Shown piece after piece: positions 47,301 through 60,194 of a stretch of 64,000 nt of DNA. How positions within the stretch are numbered: the stretch's first letter is position 1; every line of letters starts with the position of its first letter. The DNA comes from Viscum album (taxonomy: Eukaryota > Streptophyta > Magnoliopsida > Santalales > Viscaceae). The stretch lies in the NCBI GenBank assembly GCA_963277665.1, contig OY728165.1, forward strand, positions 1,754,076,772 through 1,754,140,771. Direction: 5' to 3'. A model generated the notes under the pieces. That model did not search any database and was not told the DNA's origin. It saw only the letters and a list, made by a program, of their open reading frames with translations. The translations under genes and the position numbers were made by a program.

Positions 47301-47995
47301 AAACCAATTTTTGATGATTCTTAGTAGCTGGAGAGTTGTGTGCAATTATTTTATTAGAAAAAAATACATCACATTCAATATTTTCTAACTCTCCAACATG
47401 ATAACACAATCTATTAAACAATGGTTAGTTTTACTCATTTATAACATGATGTATGAAAAATTTTATAAAGTGCTCCCATGTTCATTGATAGAAAATATAC
47501 CCCATGTATATATAATGTTATCATTAACCAAAATATAAAAAATGTATTTACCAATAATAATTTAAGATTTGTTAGAAAAAATAAATATATTTTAACTAAC
47601 TAAAATGTTTTTTTAGTTTATAATTTAATATGTGTTTAAAATATTTAATTATGTTCCTTAAAAAATTATTTAGTATCATATACTTCTTGATGAATTATTC
47701 CTATGTTTTTATAAATCTCTCACACATCCTTAATTATAATGTTTTACTAAATTTTAGTCATTTCAATGTCCTAAAATTGTATTCCATAACCAAGATCTAT
47801 TATTCATTTAAGATAAAAATGTAGATAACGGTTTCCAAGGGCCTCTTGGTTTAAGATATAAACCCCATCTTGCTTATCAATGAAAAATTGGAATTACCTT
47901 TCAAAAAATTAATACTACATTTATCAATCCTCATGTTCATAAGGTAACCTTCCATACATAAATGATATATGATGATTATATTATTCATAGTACCA
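44354..47995. other. AT-rich DNA, nothing recognised
   Basis: Over 3.6 kb of AT-rich sequence with only short chance frames. I find no domain, primer site, terminal repeat or RNA gene. Confidence 0.4.
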
Positions 47996-48110
47996 ACAAA
48001 AAAATAGAAATTATCAACATTACTTTAATTTTTACATCACCGATTGTGAATAATTTTCTACAAGCATTATCGATAATGGTCACATTTCCACCTTTTACCT
48101 TTTTCATTTT
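47996..48110 (-). pseudogene. Possible Ty1/copia protease-region fossil
   Basis: On the minus strand, about 25 codons read GGNVTIIDNACRKLFTIGDV then KIKVML. This resembles the G-V-MGN--CK--GIG-IKIKM stretch downstream of the copia protease active site. Nothing convincing continues it in either direction. It is on the opposite strand from the gag fossil at 41815, so it would belong to another element. Confidence 0.3.
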
Positions 48111-48901
48111 AAGGATAAAATTTTTATTTCAAATTATATTCATTGACCTTTCCCTATCCATGTATTATATGTTTTACCTATTGGTACACAACCATTATTC
48201 CTAAAAAATACTATGTTTTTAGTACCAAACTCCCATGGATCTAAATAAATTTATAAATAATACATTTGGAATCCAAAATTGTCCAACATTATTATGTGGT
48301 ACAATGGAATATTCATTAAAAATATCAGATTTATAAAAACCCATGAATTGAATATAATTTAAGGAATATTTATTTCTCCATTGTACTCCTATCTTAAATT
48401 TCTAAAAAAGATAATTATTATGAACAAAATAATTTTAATGAAAATGATACTTTTATTGTGTAAATATTATTCATGGATGCGTTCTATATGATTTCAACTA
48501 TTAGAAAATATTGTCATAAATTACCTTCGTAGATGTGAGAAATGATTAATGTTTTCTTGGAATAATAATTATATAATGACATTTTGAAACTAAATAATTA
48601 TCTTCATGAGTTGAGCCAAAAATAAATTTTATATATATTCATTTAATTAAAAGAAGGAAATATATACGTATCTCTTACTGTTATAATAGATTCATCTGCT
48701 AATAATAATGAAATAAATTAATCATCAATATTATTAAGGAAATTTTCATTTAATATAAAATCTGTAAAGGATTATGTGCATACATTTGAGATATAGAACT
48801 TATTAGACAATAAAATTTCAGTATAATGTCTTGTAACCTTCTGAAAATCACTTCTCCCATATGAAGAAATATTAGTATTAGCATTTATATTTATCACAAT
48901 A
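48111..48901. other. AT-rich DNA left of element C
   Basis: No gene or repeat is recognised. It ends TATCACAATA directly before the LTR terminus of C. Confidence 0.4.
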
Positions 48902-51900
48902 TGTCACGACCTGTCCCCCAGGGCCCGTATCGTGACTTCCCCAAGCCCACCTTCCATAGGCCAGGGGCTGGCGACTAGCACCAAAGGCGTAACTCCCTAA
49001 CAACTGGGAAGACATTGCCTTTATAAAATGTAAACACACACAACCAGAGAATAAACAGAACAAAACACTAATTAAAGCATTATAACAAGTGTGATGAAAG
49101 TAAAAAAGGGCCAGAAATACAAGCCCAACAGAAAGGTACAAATACAACTGAATGTAAAGTACAACCGAAAAGACAATAGATGAATAGTGAAGCAGGTCCT
49201 GGATCATCCTCCAGGTTCCAACCTGTAGGGGAAGTATAGATGGCCACCTCAGCTATCCACATCTGTTTATCACCTACAGGTACTGTCTCCTAGTGAAGTC
49301 CACCTCCGGGTATCGTCCAGCTCTATATTCCTCATCCATGTCCAGTGTTGTCCGTCGACTACAACCAACACAACGAGGTGCGGGTGTAGCCTATGCACGG
49401 GTGAGAATAACAATATTCAGTAAGGACCCCAAGACCCTCAAGGTCTCACTAAATCCAACAAGGATAAATCATAGATAAAGATCTCAACAGATAACCTTTA
49501 CTTAGGAATATTCCCATACATATACCATAGTTTTCAAGTAACCCATCTCAATCATGAGGAAAACACAAAGGTCATTTACTCAACTCTACAAGGATTTTCA
49601 TTATCGAAACCAAAACTACTAGAGAACTACTCCTCTATCAAGTACAGTGGCCTTGTCATGAATCCGAGCCGCTACTCACTAACCTTAGAATTATGAGGTA
49701 CCCCTCCTATCGAGTATCGCAGGTCTGCTCCCAAAAACCGGGCGCTCCGTCTACTGTGGGTTTTCCTCCAAATACCAAGGGCTCCCCCCAATAACCTATA
49801 GAGGTAAAAATATTGTCGAGTACCATGGGTTTGCTACCAACTACCAGGCATTTCGTCCATCATGGGTCTACTTCCAAATACCGGGCGCTCCGTCCACTAG
49901 GCTAATCGAATCACTCCGAGTCGAATCGGTCATGCAGTTGTCAGGTCTACAGCTACTAGGTCTCCGCTCTCTTTATGCTCATCTCTGGGAGGGTCCACTC
50001 CCCGAGCTATTGGTCGTTACTTCCAAGTGACACCTAGTCTCATTTAAAAGTAACACAAAAGACCGCCTCGTTATAGGGGTCTCAACGTAATAGAGGGCAG
50101 GTCAATCGGACGCTTGGTGTGTGAGTTATTAGCTTTTCAATTCTAGGGTCTTGGTAGGTTTTTAAGCTAAAACCAACCCCACCATACTCAAATATCATCT
50201 GATCCCATTTCGATTATCCCAAAATAACCATTTCCTAAAAATTAATCGAACCTAGTCGACCGCACGTCAATCGGACATCTGGTCCTTAAGTTATATGTGT
50301 TCCTGCTCCGAGGGCCTGGTTGGTTTCGGGTTCGTTCCAACCCGGCCATAACCAAACTTCACCGAAACCTTGATTGTAATATATTTAAATGACCATATCA
50401 ATCTATGAAATCCTATGTAATTTAAGGTGCGTCGATCGGAGGTCCGTAGCTCATGATATGGCCGTTTAACTGAAAATGTTCCAAAAGGGGGGTCTGGGCC
50501 TGGTCTGACCCGACCCAATGCACCCTGGGTCCGCCTGAACCAGGTCGAACGGTCCCGATTCCGGGTTCGGCCCGACTGGCATTGACCGGCCCACCTAGCG
50601 TGGCCCGGCCAGCGGTGGGCGCGGCCCGGCCCAGCGGGGTGCGGTCGACCGCGGCTCGGCTAGCCTGGGCGAGCAATTACGCGGAGCAGGGGGGGCTAAT
50701 TTGGAACTGGTGGCACAAGCTAGCTCCTCCCTTGGTCATCCCAGATTCCACGTGACTGCAGGATCCACCAAATCTCCACCACGGAGGATATTCTCCGGCG
50801 TCGCGCTGGGGCACCGCCGCCCGCCGGCAACCCACGTTGCCGTGAGGTTCCGCATACCACTGGAGTTGCTCCAGTGGTCCGTTTTAGATTCAATCTACAT
50901 TGGCGGTCATCTCGGGTCCCGAACAGTACTACGAAGGATTCAAAACATCGTTGTGGTCCTATTTCTTCATTGCCCCTCAATCCGCACACAAACGAACAAT
51001 CAGTGGAGTGTCCGGACTTGTTCGTTAGTCCGTACCCACCACATTAATGGTTCTAATCATCACCCAACAATTTAAATGCCTTGTTTGAGAATAATAAACA
51101 TGTATATAAATTTTCAAAAAAATTCCCCACACCTCGAAGTTATTATTATATGTCGTTGATACACGGAAGACGAGCGTCGCGGTAGACGGACGTCGTGGAA
51201 GAATGGTGTCATTCCATCAACAATGGAGGAATAGTCTCTATCATAGGTGACTTTGGCTCCTTGACGTTGAGGTTCGTATGAGGAATATGCGTCGTTGGAA
51301 GAAGTTTTCGCGTTCTTTTTTGAGGGTGTTCTTCATTGAAGAATGGTGTTTTTTCATCAATGAAGGATCACCTCTCCAATGTATTTTCCCAAGATATTTT
51401 CCAACAAAAGAAAAGGGGGCTCTCTTATTAAAATAATTGTCATGCAATTCTTATTAATTCCAACGTGGTGCCAATTAAATTAATGCTGACATTAATTATC
51501 AGATTTGGCACAATTAATGGGAAGAGGAAGGTGGGAGGGCTCCACCATAATAAATGCATGGAGATTTCAAAGTAAACTTCAGAGAATTAATAGGGAGTTA
51601 AAAGGTTGGGGATCGTGTGGAACCCACCTTAAAAAATAAAATTTGTGCACCACCAAATTTTATTTAATTTTAGGAATAAACCCAAAAAATTAACTTTCAA
51701 CCCGAAAAAAACGCAACTGCGGTAAAGGTCCCCTTAAATGAAAATTTGGGCTGCATGTTCATCTGTGCCCCCAGATTTCGATTTGGAGCACCGGTTCGAA
51801 AGATTGAAAAATCCACTCATTCGTTTACTGAACGTACCCGAGCTAAACTTTGAAAATTGATTCTGGGAACACCGGTCCTCGGAATGAAGTTCCATCAAAA

Positions 51901-51967
51901 TCCACAAACACGTAAAATTTCAATGTATTTATGAAAATATTTCACTTGAAATTTCGGGGTCTTTACA
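48902..51967 (-). repeat. 3' LTR of element C (3066 bp)
   Basis: On the minus strand it starts TGTAAAGACCCCGAAATTTC (51967) and ends CGTGACA (48902). It is homologous to LTR A over the U3 start, the GGTTGGTTTCG palindromes (50318-50342 and 50153-50178, exactly 165 bp apart) and the terminal hairpin. The array equivalent to A's 61-bp repeats is only about four degenerate ~39-bp units (49730-49910). A TATA-like region lies near 51425-51440. A donor-like CGAG|GTGTGG lies near 51130. Confidence 0.85.
50153..50342 (-). repeat. Palindrome pair at 165-bp spacing in LTR C
   Basis: 50153-50178 pairs GGTAGGTTTT with AAAACCAACC. 50318-50342 pairs GGTTGG with CCAACC around TTTCGGGTTCGTT. These match the palindromes in LTR A in sequence and period, although the surrounding bases have diverged strongly. 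Confidence 0.7.
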
Positions 51968-51980
51968 TTACTTCCACCTC
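51968..51980 (-). other. Polypurine tract of element C
   Basis: On the minus strand GAGGTGGAAGTAA runs directly into TGTAAAGACCCC. It marks the LTR start and supports TG as the original first bases of the A/B LTRs. Confidence 0.65.
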
Positions 51981-52009
51981 TGGGGTTTACGTCCACGTAA
52001 AGCTACAAC

Positions 52010-53060
52010 ATGTACTAGGGAAACAAAAGAGGGTAGAGAGCATGAATCTGAGCCTCCCACTCCCATGTTCTCTACTAGAGCTTCCCATGCTGCCAGTGAG
52101 TGCGCTCTAGAGGAATCGAACGTCCACATAGGACCCGCTCCTGTCGATCCTCGATCTCCACCGGGACCTCCGTAAATGTCACCCCGTCATCAATGTCCAT
52201 CTCCTCATGATCAATGATCTGGGTTGGGTCATGCACGTATCTATTCAGCTGAGATACGTGGAAGACGTTGTGCACCCGATGCAACTATAGTGGAAGGGCC
52301 AAGCGGTAACCCACCATTCCGACACCGTTGAGGACCTGGAAAGGTCCGACGAACCTCAGAGATAACTTGCTACCTCCGCCACGTCACTATAGATCTCTTC
52401 AAAATGAGACTGTATAAATATGTGGTGACCATCCTTGAATTCCAGTGGTCTCCATCTCGTATATGTATAGTATTTATGTCTACTCTGTATAGTCTTTATC
52501 TTCTCCTGGATGATCTGCACCTTCTCCATTGTAGCCTAAACCATCTCTAGTTCTACATGTGCTGACCCCATCACTATCCACAATGGATATTTGAAATGCG
52601 GACAGCTGCTATGTCGCCTCTCCTAGGAGCTGAATGCTTGATCTCCTGCTGATCGCATCTACTACTACATTCCCCTTCCCATGAGTATAGACTATCTCAT
52701 AGTCATAGTCCTAGATGAACTCAATCCATTGCTACTATCTCAGGTTCATATCCTTCTGTGAGAAGACACACCTAAGACTATTGTGTTTAGAGTAATCCGT
52801 AAACTGTTCAATCAACGAACAATGGTGAGACTAGCCAATTGTAAGAACTCATCTCCACCATTATTTGACTACGTTCTACAAGAGCTTCTTTGATTTCTCC
52901 ACTACCAAAAAGTTAAATATGGTCTCATCCCCTGGATGAACCACGTTCTTTTTCTAACACAGTCAGTCTTGAAATGAATGGTACTATTTCATGCCATAAA
53001 CGACATCGTGAGGCCTTGACGATACTACGAAAAGATCCAACCATTACTCTCGCCTCCAAG
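52010..53060 (-). pseudogene. pol: pol scraps of element C: protease end, RNase H end, integrase tail, chromodomain
   Basis: On the minus strand, from 53060: a short protease-border stretch like that in A; then the C-terminal part of RNase H (~52800-52630) with FTDYSKHNSL and the HGKGNVVVDAISRR motif; then the integrase tail (52370-52075) with LSLRFVGPFQVL and HRVHNVFHVSQLNRYVHD; then [12 protein letters not shown] and a chromodomain end (HWQHGKL...RTWEWEAQI). RT and the integrase catalytic core are missing and stops are frequent. The RNase H piece shows C's deletion differs from A/B's. Confidence 0.75.
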
Positions 53061-53450
53061 GGTTGAGTCACACCGACGACATCAGTGCATTGTTACTGGA
53101 TTTCTGCTAGTAGGGATCTCAAAAGTGAGGGTCAAGTCAACATTTCTAACCGGAACATCTTAGTATTAACCACAAAAAAGGACGGAAAGCAAAGGTCACA
53201 AGGAAAAGTGTCTTTTAACACTGTAGGTCATGTACAAAGACACACAACAACCACAAACAACAACAGCAATGAGACTAGAAGCACCAAGAAAAAAGTCATC
53301 CATGCCTGTAACTAGTCCCACTCCTGTCCACCTGCTTCCAGAGCTCCATAGTCATATTCTTCAGCTGCCTGATGCTGTGGTCTCCCATGTACACCTGTTA
53401 CCTGTGGTCAGGGTGGACCTCCTGGTGGTAGTGTTGGCAACCCCTCGAAG
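53061..53450 (-). other. Internal spacer of element C
   Basis: It lies between gag and the protease scrap and matches the position of the spacer in A (7741-8040). The small open frames on the plus strand here are antisense to the element and not convincing. Confidence 0.4.
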
Positions 53451-54507
53451 CATCATCCACCACCAGCTGCATGGCCAGCTCCTCTACCACAGTTGCCTGC
53501 TCCTTGTGGTCCGCCTTTATCGAACATCTTCCTCTGATTGGGAGGTCCTTCATCTATTTTTTGATCATCTTTATGGCGGGTCGAAGAGTCACATTCCATG
53601 TGACAAAGACCGCCACAGGAGTAACACTGCCCACTCCTAGCATGACTGGATCTTTTTCCACTTCGGTTTCCCCCCACAAATGAACCGGAGTACTATAGTA
53701 GGCCACTGGTGGGTCTGGTCCTCTTGGACCCCTGTGTCGTCTGTCTACTCCCAACTGCAGAAGACATCACTACAAGTCGACTAGTGGTGGGTCCCACTAC
53801 TGGAGACAACACAATAATGAAACCTCCACTATAAGGGATCGCTCCAACACTCCCATTTGTGTCAGAATGTTGTGGGAGATATTTGAAGCTATGATCTGTC
53901 GCCTGAGTACCTGCTCGAAGGACCGGGCCATGAAAAACGAGTCTCGTACCATATCAGTGGAGTAGTGCGAGAGGTCTATGAACTTCGCTATGTACTGAGC
54001 TACACTCATGCTGCCCTACTGTAGATGAAGTAGCTCATGTATCTGCACCGCTCGAAGGGTGGCTGTTATGAACTCCGCCAGGAATAGGCTCTCTAATTTT
54101 TCCCATGGAAGTGACGCCTCATCATTCATTTGGAGCATCATGCTCCACCATCTGACTACTACTGACTGAAGGAGGATGGAAGCAAGGATCACCATGAAGT
54201 TCGTTGGTGTACCTACTAGCCTGAATTCTCTGACCATAGCCTCCAGCAAATCCTCAGCCGCCTGTGGGTCTATCTCTCCCCGGAACCAGGGTGTCCTCTG
54301 GTGCTGGAACTAGTGTAGCACGCTCAAGCGGTGTGCATCGCCTACTACTGTGGCTGGTGGAATTGGTGTCCCAACGAAAAATAGTACCACTGGTTCCTCC
54401 GCGGCTTTCTGAACTAGGAGGGGGCCCTGTACTGAGGCCTCATCGCTCGGCGGGCTGTCAGTACGTACAACTCTCGGGGATCTAGCTGGTCATCCGTGGG
54501 GAGGCAT
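53451..54507 (-). pseudogene. gag: gag pseudogene of element C
   Basis: It starts at the ATG at 54507 (MPPHG...), the position equivalent to the gag start of A. One frame runs through a capsid-like region (54249-53800) with the same MVILA, RWWSMMLQ and EASLPWEKLESLF stretches as A, and MSVAQY. After a frame change, the zinc knuckle (about 53620) reads CYSCGGLCHMECDSS, where the last Cys of the CCHC pattern is lost. Stops occur at codon 6 and elsewhere. It is clearly homologous to A's gag but diverged. Confidence 0.8.
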
Positions 54508-54525
54508 CCTAAAAGAAACAGATGC
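54508..54525 (-). promoter_or_regulatory. Splice-acceptor-like site before gag ATG (C)
   Basis: On the minus strand TTTCTTTTAG|G directly precedes the gag ATG. The pyrimidine tract and AG are kept although the surrounding sequence has diverged from A. Confidence 0.5.
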
Positions 54526-54781
54526 GACATGATCAAAGTCTATACCTGATGAGATGAATTTGTTTGAGCCTACTTAATGAAAATTTTTGGAAACACACAC
54601 GCAATCAGTGTTTTTAGGCATTTAGTCGGAAATTAGAAGTCAGGGTCATGTTGTATGGAAACGTCAGATGCCACACCAACACCGGACTCCCTGAACTGAA
54701 AACCACACTCAGTACCCTTAACGCCATTGCTTCATAGAAAAGAAAATATCAGAGTCCTACGTTCTGCGGTAGAACTGACTC

Positions 54782-54792
54782 ATCTAATACCA
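54782..54792 (-). other. Primer binding site of element C (eroded)
   Basis: On the minus strand it reads TGGTATTAGAT, separated by AAT from the LTR end, as in A/B. It has diverged from TGGTATCAGAG. Confidence 0.65.
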
Positions 54793-54795
54793 ATT

Positions 54796-55483
54796 TGTCA
54801 TGACCTGTCCCCCGGGGCCCGTATCATGACTAACCCAAGCCTTCCTTCCATAGTCTAGGGTCTGGCGACTAGCAACAAAGGCGTAACTCCCTAAAACCAT
54901 GGAAGGAATTTCCTTTATAAGATGTAAACACACACACAACCAGAGAACAAGCAGAAGAAAACACTAAGTAATGCAGTATAACAATTTTGTTGAAAGTACA
55001 AAGGGGCAGAAAATACAAGCCCAACAGAAAGGTAGAACTACAACTGAAAGTAAAGTACAACTGAAAAGACAACATATGAATGGTAAAGCAGCTCTTGGAT
55101 CGGCCTCCGGGTTCCTACCTATAGGGTAGGTACATATTTCCACCACAACTCTCCACATCCGTCTGTCACCTCTGGGTACCGTATCGTCATGAAGTCCACA
55201 TCTGGGTATCGTCCTAATCTACAAGCCTCAACCAGGACCAGTGCTGTCCGTCGTCTGAAACCAACAGAAAGAGGTGTGGGAGTAGCCCGTGTAGAGCTGA
55301 GTATACAAATACTTAGTAGGGACCCCGAGACCCTCAAGGTCTCACTAAATCCAACAATTATTAACAAAAAATAATGATCTAAAAAGATAACATTTACAGA
55401 GTTATATGCCCATACATATATCTAAGTTATCAAGTAACCCATCTCAATAATGGGGAAAACACAAAGGTCATTGACTCAGCATA
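54796..55483 (-). repeat. 5' LTR of element C, truncated (about 690 bp)
   Basis: It matches the end part of the 3' LTR (48902-49580) at roughly 85% by eye, with the terminal hairpin at 54796-54830. Similarity ends near GGTCATTGACTCAGC. The promoter part is lost. Confidence 0.75.
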
Positions 55484-56893
55484 AAAAAAATTAGATTTTG
55501 AAATTAACCCTTAAATAAATACATTACAAGATACCATTTGAAAAAATATGAATAAAGATAAAATTATGCCTAAAATGGATATTTTTATTCTTATTATATA
55601 CATATAAATTGTTATGTAATATAATATCAATAATATTGAAATGGGGAAAGGGTTAATTCTTTAAACATTCAAAGCATACCATAGCATTTTAAAATTTTAA
55701 TTTATAAGACCGATATCATCAAATGAGTCTTTAAATACCATGAAGAAAAATGATTCATGATATGAAATAACATAGGTGATGTATATACACTAAAAAAATA
55801 GGAGGTTAATATTTCCTATATCCAACAAAAATTTAATGTGAGACAAAATTCGTGTACCTTATGTTTGATACTCTTTATACATGTCTAAAACTTCTATATA
55901 ATCATTTTAATAATATTATTAACTTCAACAAAAATAATAATACTTATTATAATATCTTAAATTATTCATTTATGACTATATATTACCATTTTATTAATAA
56001 TTTCCATGGTAAATATATATTTTGGGTAGTAATGACTTTCTTTATCGCACATGTTTGACATGTTCTTTTTGATCGTATTACTTTTATCATGATTTACAAA
56101 ATTACATTATTTATAACATCATTTATATATCATATATATTTAGAGTATTAATATATATAATATATCTATATATGAAATGGAATACCCCATTCATGGAGAA
56201 GATAGGTTGTACGTACCCATGTACACTGTTTCATTTTTAATGCATCAATGAATGTAAGTGAATGAAATATATATACATATAAATATATATCCTTCTAGTA
56301 GAACTAATATTTCATATATTTCATACTTATTAAAAATATATTTTTTAATAATAATTGTTTGATGGTGAACGTGGAAGATGAATCTCATCGTGTCGTGGGG
56401 ATAGTAAATTGTATGTACGCATGAGTGACAATATCATTTCCTTAAAGGATTAATCGTATAGAATTGGACGGGATGTAAATTTTATATAAAAAATATCATG
56501 TGTTTTTTATTATTTACATCAATTATATTCATCATTATACACATATAAATAAAGTGTACATAAAAATCAATTGACACCACGACGTAGTGATGGTAAGCCG
56601 TATGTACACACGTATGGGGATATTTTATTTGTATGATGTGTTAATATAGTAATATGAGGGAAGGCTTTAGAAGAAATGGGAATAATTTGAAGAGCCAAAT
56701 GGCATTGGAGGTGTGAATTAAAGAGAAATAAATGTCTCCTTTTATAAGGGGTTAGGATCATATTAAAAAATAATGAAATATTAATTTATTATTAATTTAT
56801 TTTTGGAGTATAACAGCTCAAAAGTGATTTATTTTGAGGATAATAATATTATGGGTATAAAGAATCTCAACCAATTTATTTTAGACATTTTTT
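55484..56893. other. AT-rich DNA between elements C and D
   Basis: No gene. It contains the repeat cluster at 56174-56640, which resembles part of the LTR of D, so some of this may be a decayed D-type LTR. Confidence 0.4.
56174..56640 (+). repeat. Three units of the ~195-bp palindromic-core repeat
   Basis: Cores near 56174, 56370 and 56565, spacing 196 and 195. The first reads GAAATGGAATACCCCATTCA followed by TGGAGAAG and GTACGTACCCATG. Its reverse complement closely matches 59211-59274 inside LTR D. Confidence 0.55.
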
Positions 56894-58499
56894 TGTAATA
56901 TCCTAGGTAAATAAAGAATAATACATATTTAATTTTTGTAAACATTTGTGAATTAAATATTCATTTTACTTTAATGTGGTTTTTATGTTCGATTGCGTAC
57001 CTGATACGCAACAACAGGTTTCGTTGAAATCTAATGTTGCACACTAATAATATAATATTTTTTTAAATGGTAGTTAACTCCTAGCCATTGTATTGGAGGG
57101 AATACAAAATACTAACTTCAATATTATTATACATGTTTGTTTTATGTATTTAAATTTATATAATAAAAGTTAGAGGCTTAAAATGTGAATGAATATAATT
57201 TTAAGCATAATTTACATTAAAAGTTCAATTTATCACCTTCTAATGGAGAAACCTATTTAACAATATTTTTAGTCACTTTAATACATTCTAATTGGAAAAA
57301 TAATATCCTTTTTTTAAATGGGGACATCAAAATTTACGTTTTGTAAATATTTGGAATTTTTCCAATAATGTTAAATTATTAATGAATAGTGAAAATATTT
57401 TATTTTAATTCAAAACTGCATTTTAATCTAATTTATTTATATAGTTATATTATCTTTTTAATTTGTTTTAAAGTTTAAATAAAATATTTTTCACTATTTA
57501 ATTCAATTTAGGTCATTGGAATTAATTTCACTTTGAAATTGGACATATACATGTATCAATCTTTTGATAGTTATTGTTTCTTAAAAACAAGCTATTGTTT
57601 TGATAATGAAAAATAAATTATAAAATTAATTAATTTCACTCATATGGTTTGAATTTGGAAAAATATAAATCATTTTGGAATTCAGAATATCAAATATAGA
57701 TTATGCTGAATTTTTGGTATTTTTCTGAAAAACATCATTTTTTGATGAATAGTGAAAACACAAAATAGTATTTAAAAACACTGAATTTTTCAATTAAATG
57801 AAATTATACTACTTTTTTGAATTGAATTTAGAATTTCCTACATACATTGTTGTTATAAAAAAGTAAAATGTGGTTAAATGAGATGAAAATTATTTTTGGT
57901 TAAGAGTAACATATGACTTTTATTTACTGCAGTTAAAGGTAAATAGGGTAATTCAAGGTTAAAAGAATATTGTAATAATTCAAAATTACCTAAACACATG
58001 TCCTAGGCTTAATGGATGATTAATGTCTAGCCAGGGGAATCATTGGGTCTATTTTGGGACCCCATGGAGCCACTTATGAAAGTTAATGTACCTTTAGATT
58101 AATTAATTTAATGTAAAGCAAAAAATGACATAATCAAAAATATTTTAGTAAATTAACTTTTATATGGTGTTATATAAATAATATTTTAGAATATAAATAT
58201 TCATTAGAAAGCTTAAATTATCTCCTAAATCATTTTTTTATAATTTTTAGACATCAAATAATTAAATTACTTATGACACAATATTGATACAGTGTTTAAC
58301 TTATAAATAAATGATTTAAATAAATAAGATTAAAATGATTAAAATAATATCCAAATCATGTCCAATTATGATTGGATGATTTTATTTCGAATATGAGTAA
58401 TCCTATATTCTGTTATAATGATATTTGGTCATTTATAAACCAATTATCATTGTATAATAAAATAAATTTATCACACTTTCGTAAAGAGCCCCTCCCCCC

Positions 58500-58507
58500 T
58501 ATAAAAG
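58500..58507 (+). promoter_or_regulatory. TATA box of LTR D
   Basis: CCCCCCTATAAAAGGAG is a strong plant TATA context. Transcription would start ~30 bases on and meet the donor-like AAGCAGAAG|GTAATTC about 95 bases later. Confidence 0.6.
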
Positions 58508-58859
58508 GAGACCATTTCTAACCAATTCCTCGCACCTCTCAAGACTATTGGCTAGTCCAAACTCTACCCAATTAAGCTCCCTAAATCCCTCTCTTCCACC
58601 TAGAAGACTTACCTTAAGCAGAAGGTAATTCAATAAGTCCTTTGGTTCAAACCAAATGGTGTTAACCAAATTTATGGTAACCGTTTCTCTTAAATTGTTT
58701 TCTATTATTTTACTTCCCCAACCCCTAAACTCTTTTTATTATTTTATTTTGTAACAAAACCAATATAAATAATATACTTGGGTGTTTTTATGAGAATGAT
58801 TTGAACTACACTTACACACACACCTCCATCTAATGGATACAGAACATAATGTTTCTGTG

Positions 58860-59450
58860 GATGACAAACTAATGCCTCACAAAATGATGATTGTTCAAAT
58901 ATCTCCAACCGCCTCTCATGGTGGAAAATATGATGGAATTATATATATATATATGATACATATTATTTTTATCTTTTCTTTATGCTTATATAATTTCCAT
59001 TTATACCATACCGTTATGGTTTCCATTAAGGTAAATCTGATAATTTCATTTGAGGAAGTGTGGACTACCGCCCCATCAAAGTGATATGACTCATTCATAC
59101 CATATGTGGTACATATAAAGGATATATTTAAAGATATTATATATTATAAAATACTAGAATTATAATACTCCTCTTTATAATTTAGTTTTAATTCCATTAA
59201 ATTTGAAATAGAAATGGAAGTAGCGTTCATGCGTACGTACAGCTTACCGTCTCCATGAATGGTGTATTTCATTTCTAAACTCGAAATGTTATGTACTATT
59301 ATAAATAATTTTATATGGTGGATATATATGATATATATGAGATACAAATAATGAATATCATTCTGGTTATAATGAACCTTCGACCACATGAACAACAAGT
59401 GATTATAAGAAGACCATTTTTGACCCAAGCACCAAATATTGACAAAACAA
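58860..59450 (-). repeat. Four repeat cores at ~180-bp spacing in LTR D
   Basis: Cores near 58860, 59037, 59211 and 59390 share an ACCGYCYCATGAA-like word. The one at 59211-59274 is a clear imperfect palindrome bounded by GAAATG and CATTTC. The other three are more eroded. The position between donor and short repeats is the same as that of the 165-bp array in A. Confidence 0.45.
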
Positions 59451-60194
59451 ACATTATTCACTTAAATGATTACATAATTTTTATAAAATGGTAATAAGTG
59501 ATATAAAATGAATGATAAACTTGAAAAAGGTTCTTAAGAAAGTATAAATTATCTTTAGTTTGTTATTCCGGAGATTAAAGAACGATCGAGTCAAGTGAGA
59601 CATGAGGTAAGTGAAATTCATAACCCAATTCACATTCATTAGGGTGAACATATCTTTCTAATTAATGTCATTCTTGATTATGGGAAAAATTATTTTTTAT
59701 ATCTTATCAGGTATTTATACATTCATTATGTGATCTTACAGTGAAAACACATAATTGATCTAATATATTTACAAATTGATCTTTGTAAGGGAATTCGTCT
59801 CAATCTCCTTTCATTGGGGAATATTTTGTTTAAGTACACAGCATTCCTTTATACACTGTATAAAAACCCTTGGATTTTCAAAGGGAACCTTTTTCTATGA
59901 AGTGTTTTACAAAATGACAAAAATGAATGTTTCTTTTAACATAAGCGGTGACAACTACATTTTCTGTTGCCGTGAGTATTATTTGATCTTTGGCATCCAC
60001 AACAAGTCGTAATATTTTTAAATGAAAATAAACACCATATAATCTTTTATGTATTTTGGTATGGAAAATGTTATCAATAATGGATTTGTTATGTCAATAT
60101 ATTTAAGTGATATATTGTGATTGAAATGTGGAAATGTTTTCTTTACTTTATATTTGTTTTATGTCTTATAATTTTATAAAGGTACATGGACATT

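Larger units (their letters stand above)
48902..55483 (-). mobile_element. Element C: diverged relative of A/B, gag plus integrase tail, 5' LTR truncated
   Basis: On the minus strand, from high to low coordinate: a partial 5' LTR (55483-54796), a primer site, gag, pol scraps, a purine tract and a full 3' LTR (51967-48902). LTR ends, gag and integrase tail are clearly homologous to A/B but much diverged. As in A/B, RT and the integrase core are missing. Unlike A/B, a piece of RNase H is kept, so the deletions are not identical. The 5' LTR stops abruptly in AT-rich DNA at about 55483, so no target duplication can be checked. Confidence 0.85.

Noticed and set aside
44354..47995. Organellar insertion to explain the AT-rich block
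   Set aside because: I see no organellar gene, tRNA or rRNA, and the block is flanked by and contains retroelement relics.
53085..53640. Plus-strand frames of 76 and 136 codons in element C
   Set aside because: They are antisense to C's gag tail and spacer, with no domain and no promoter.
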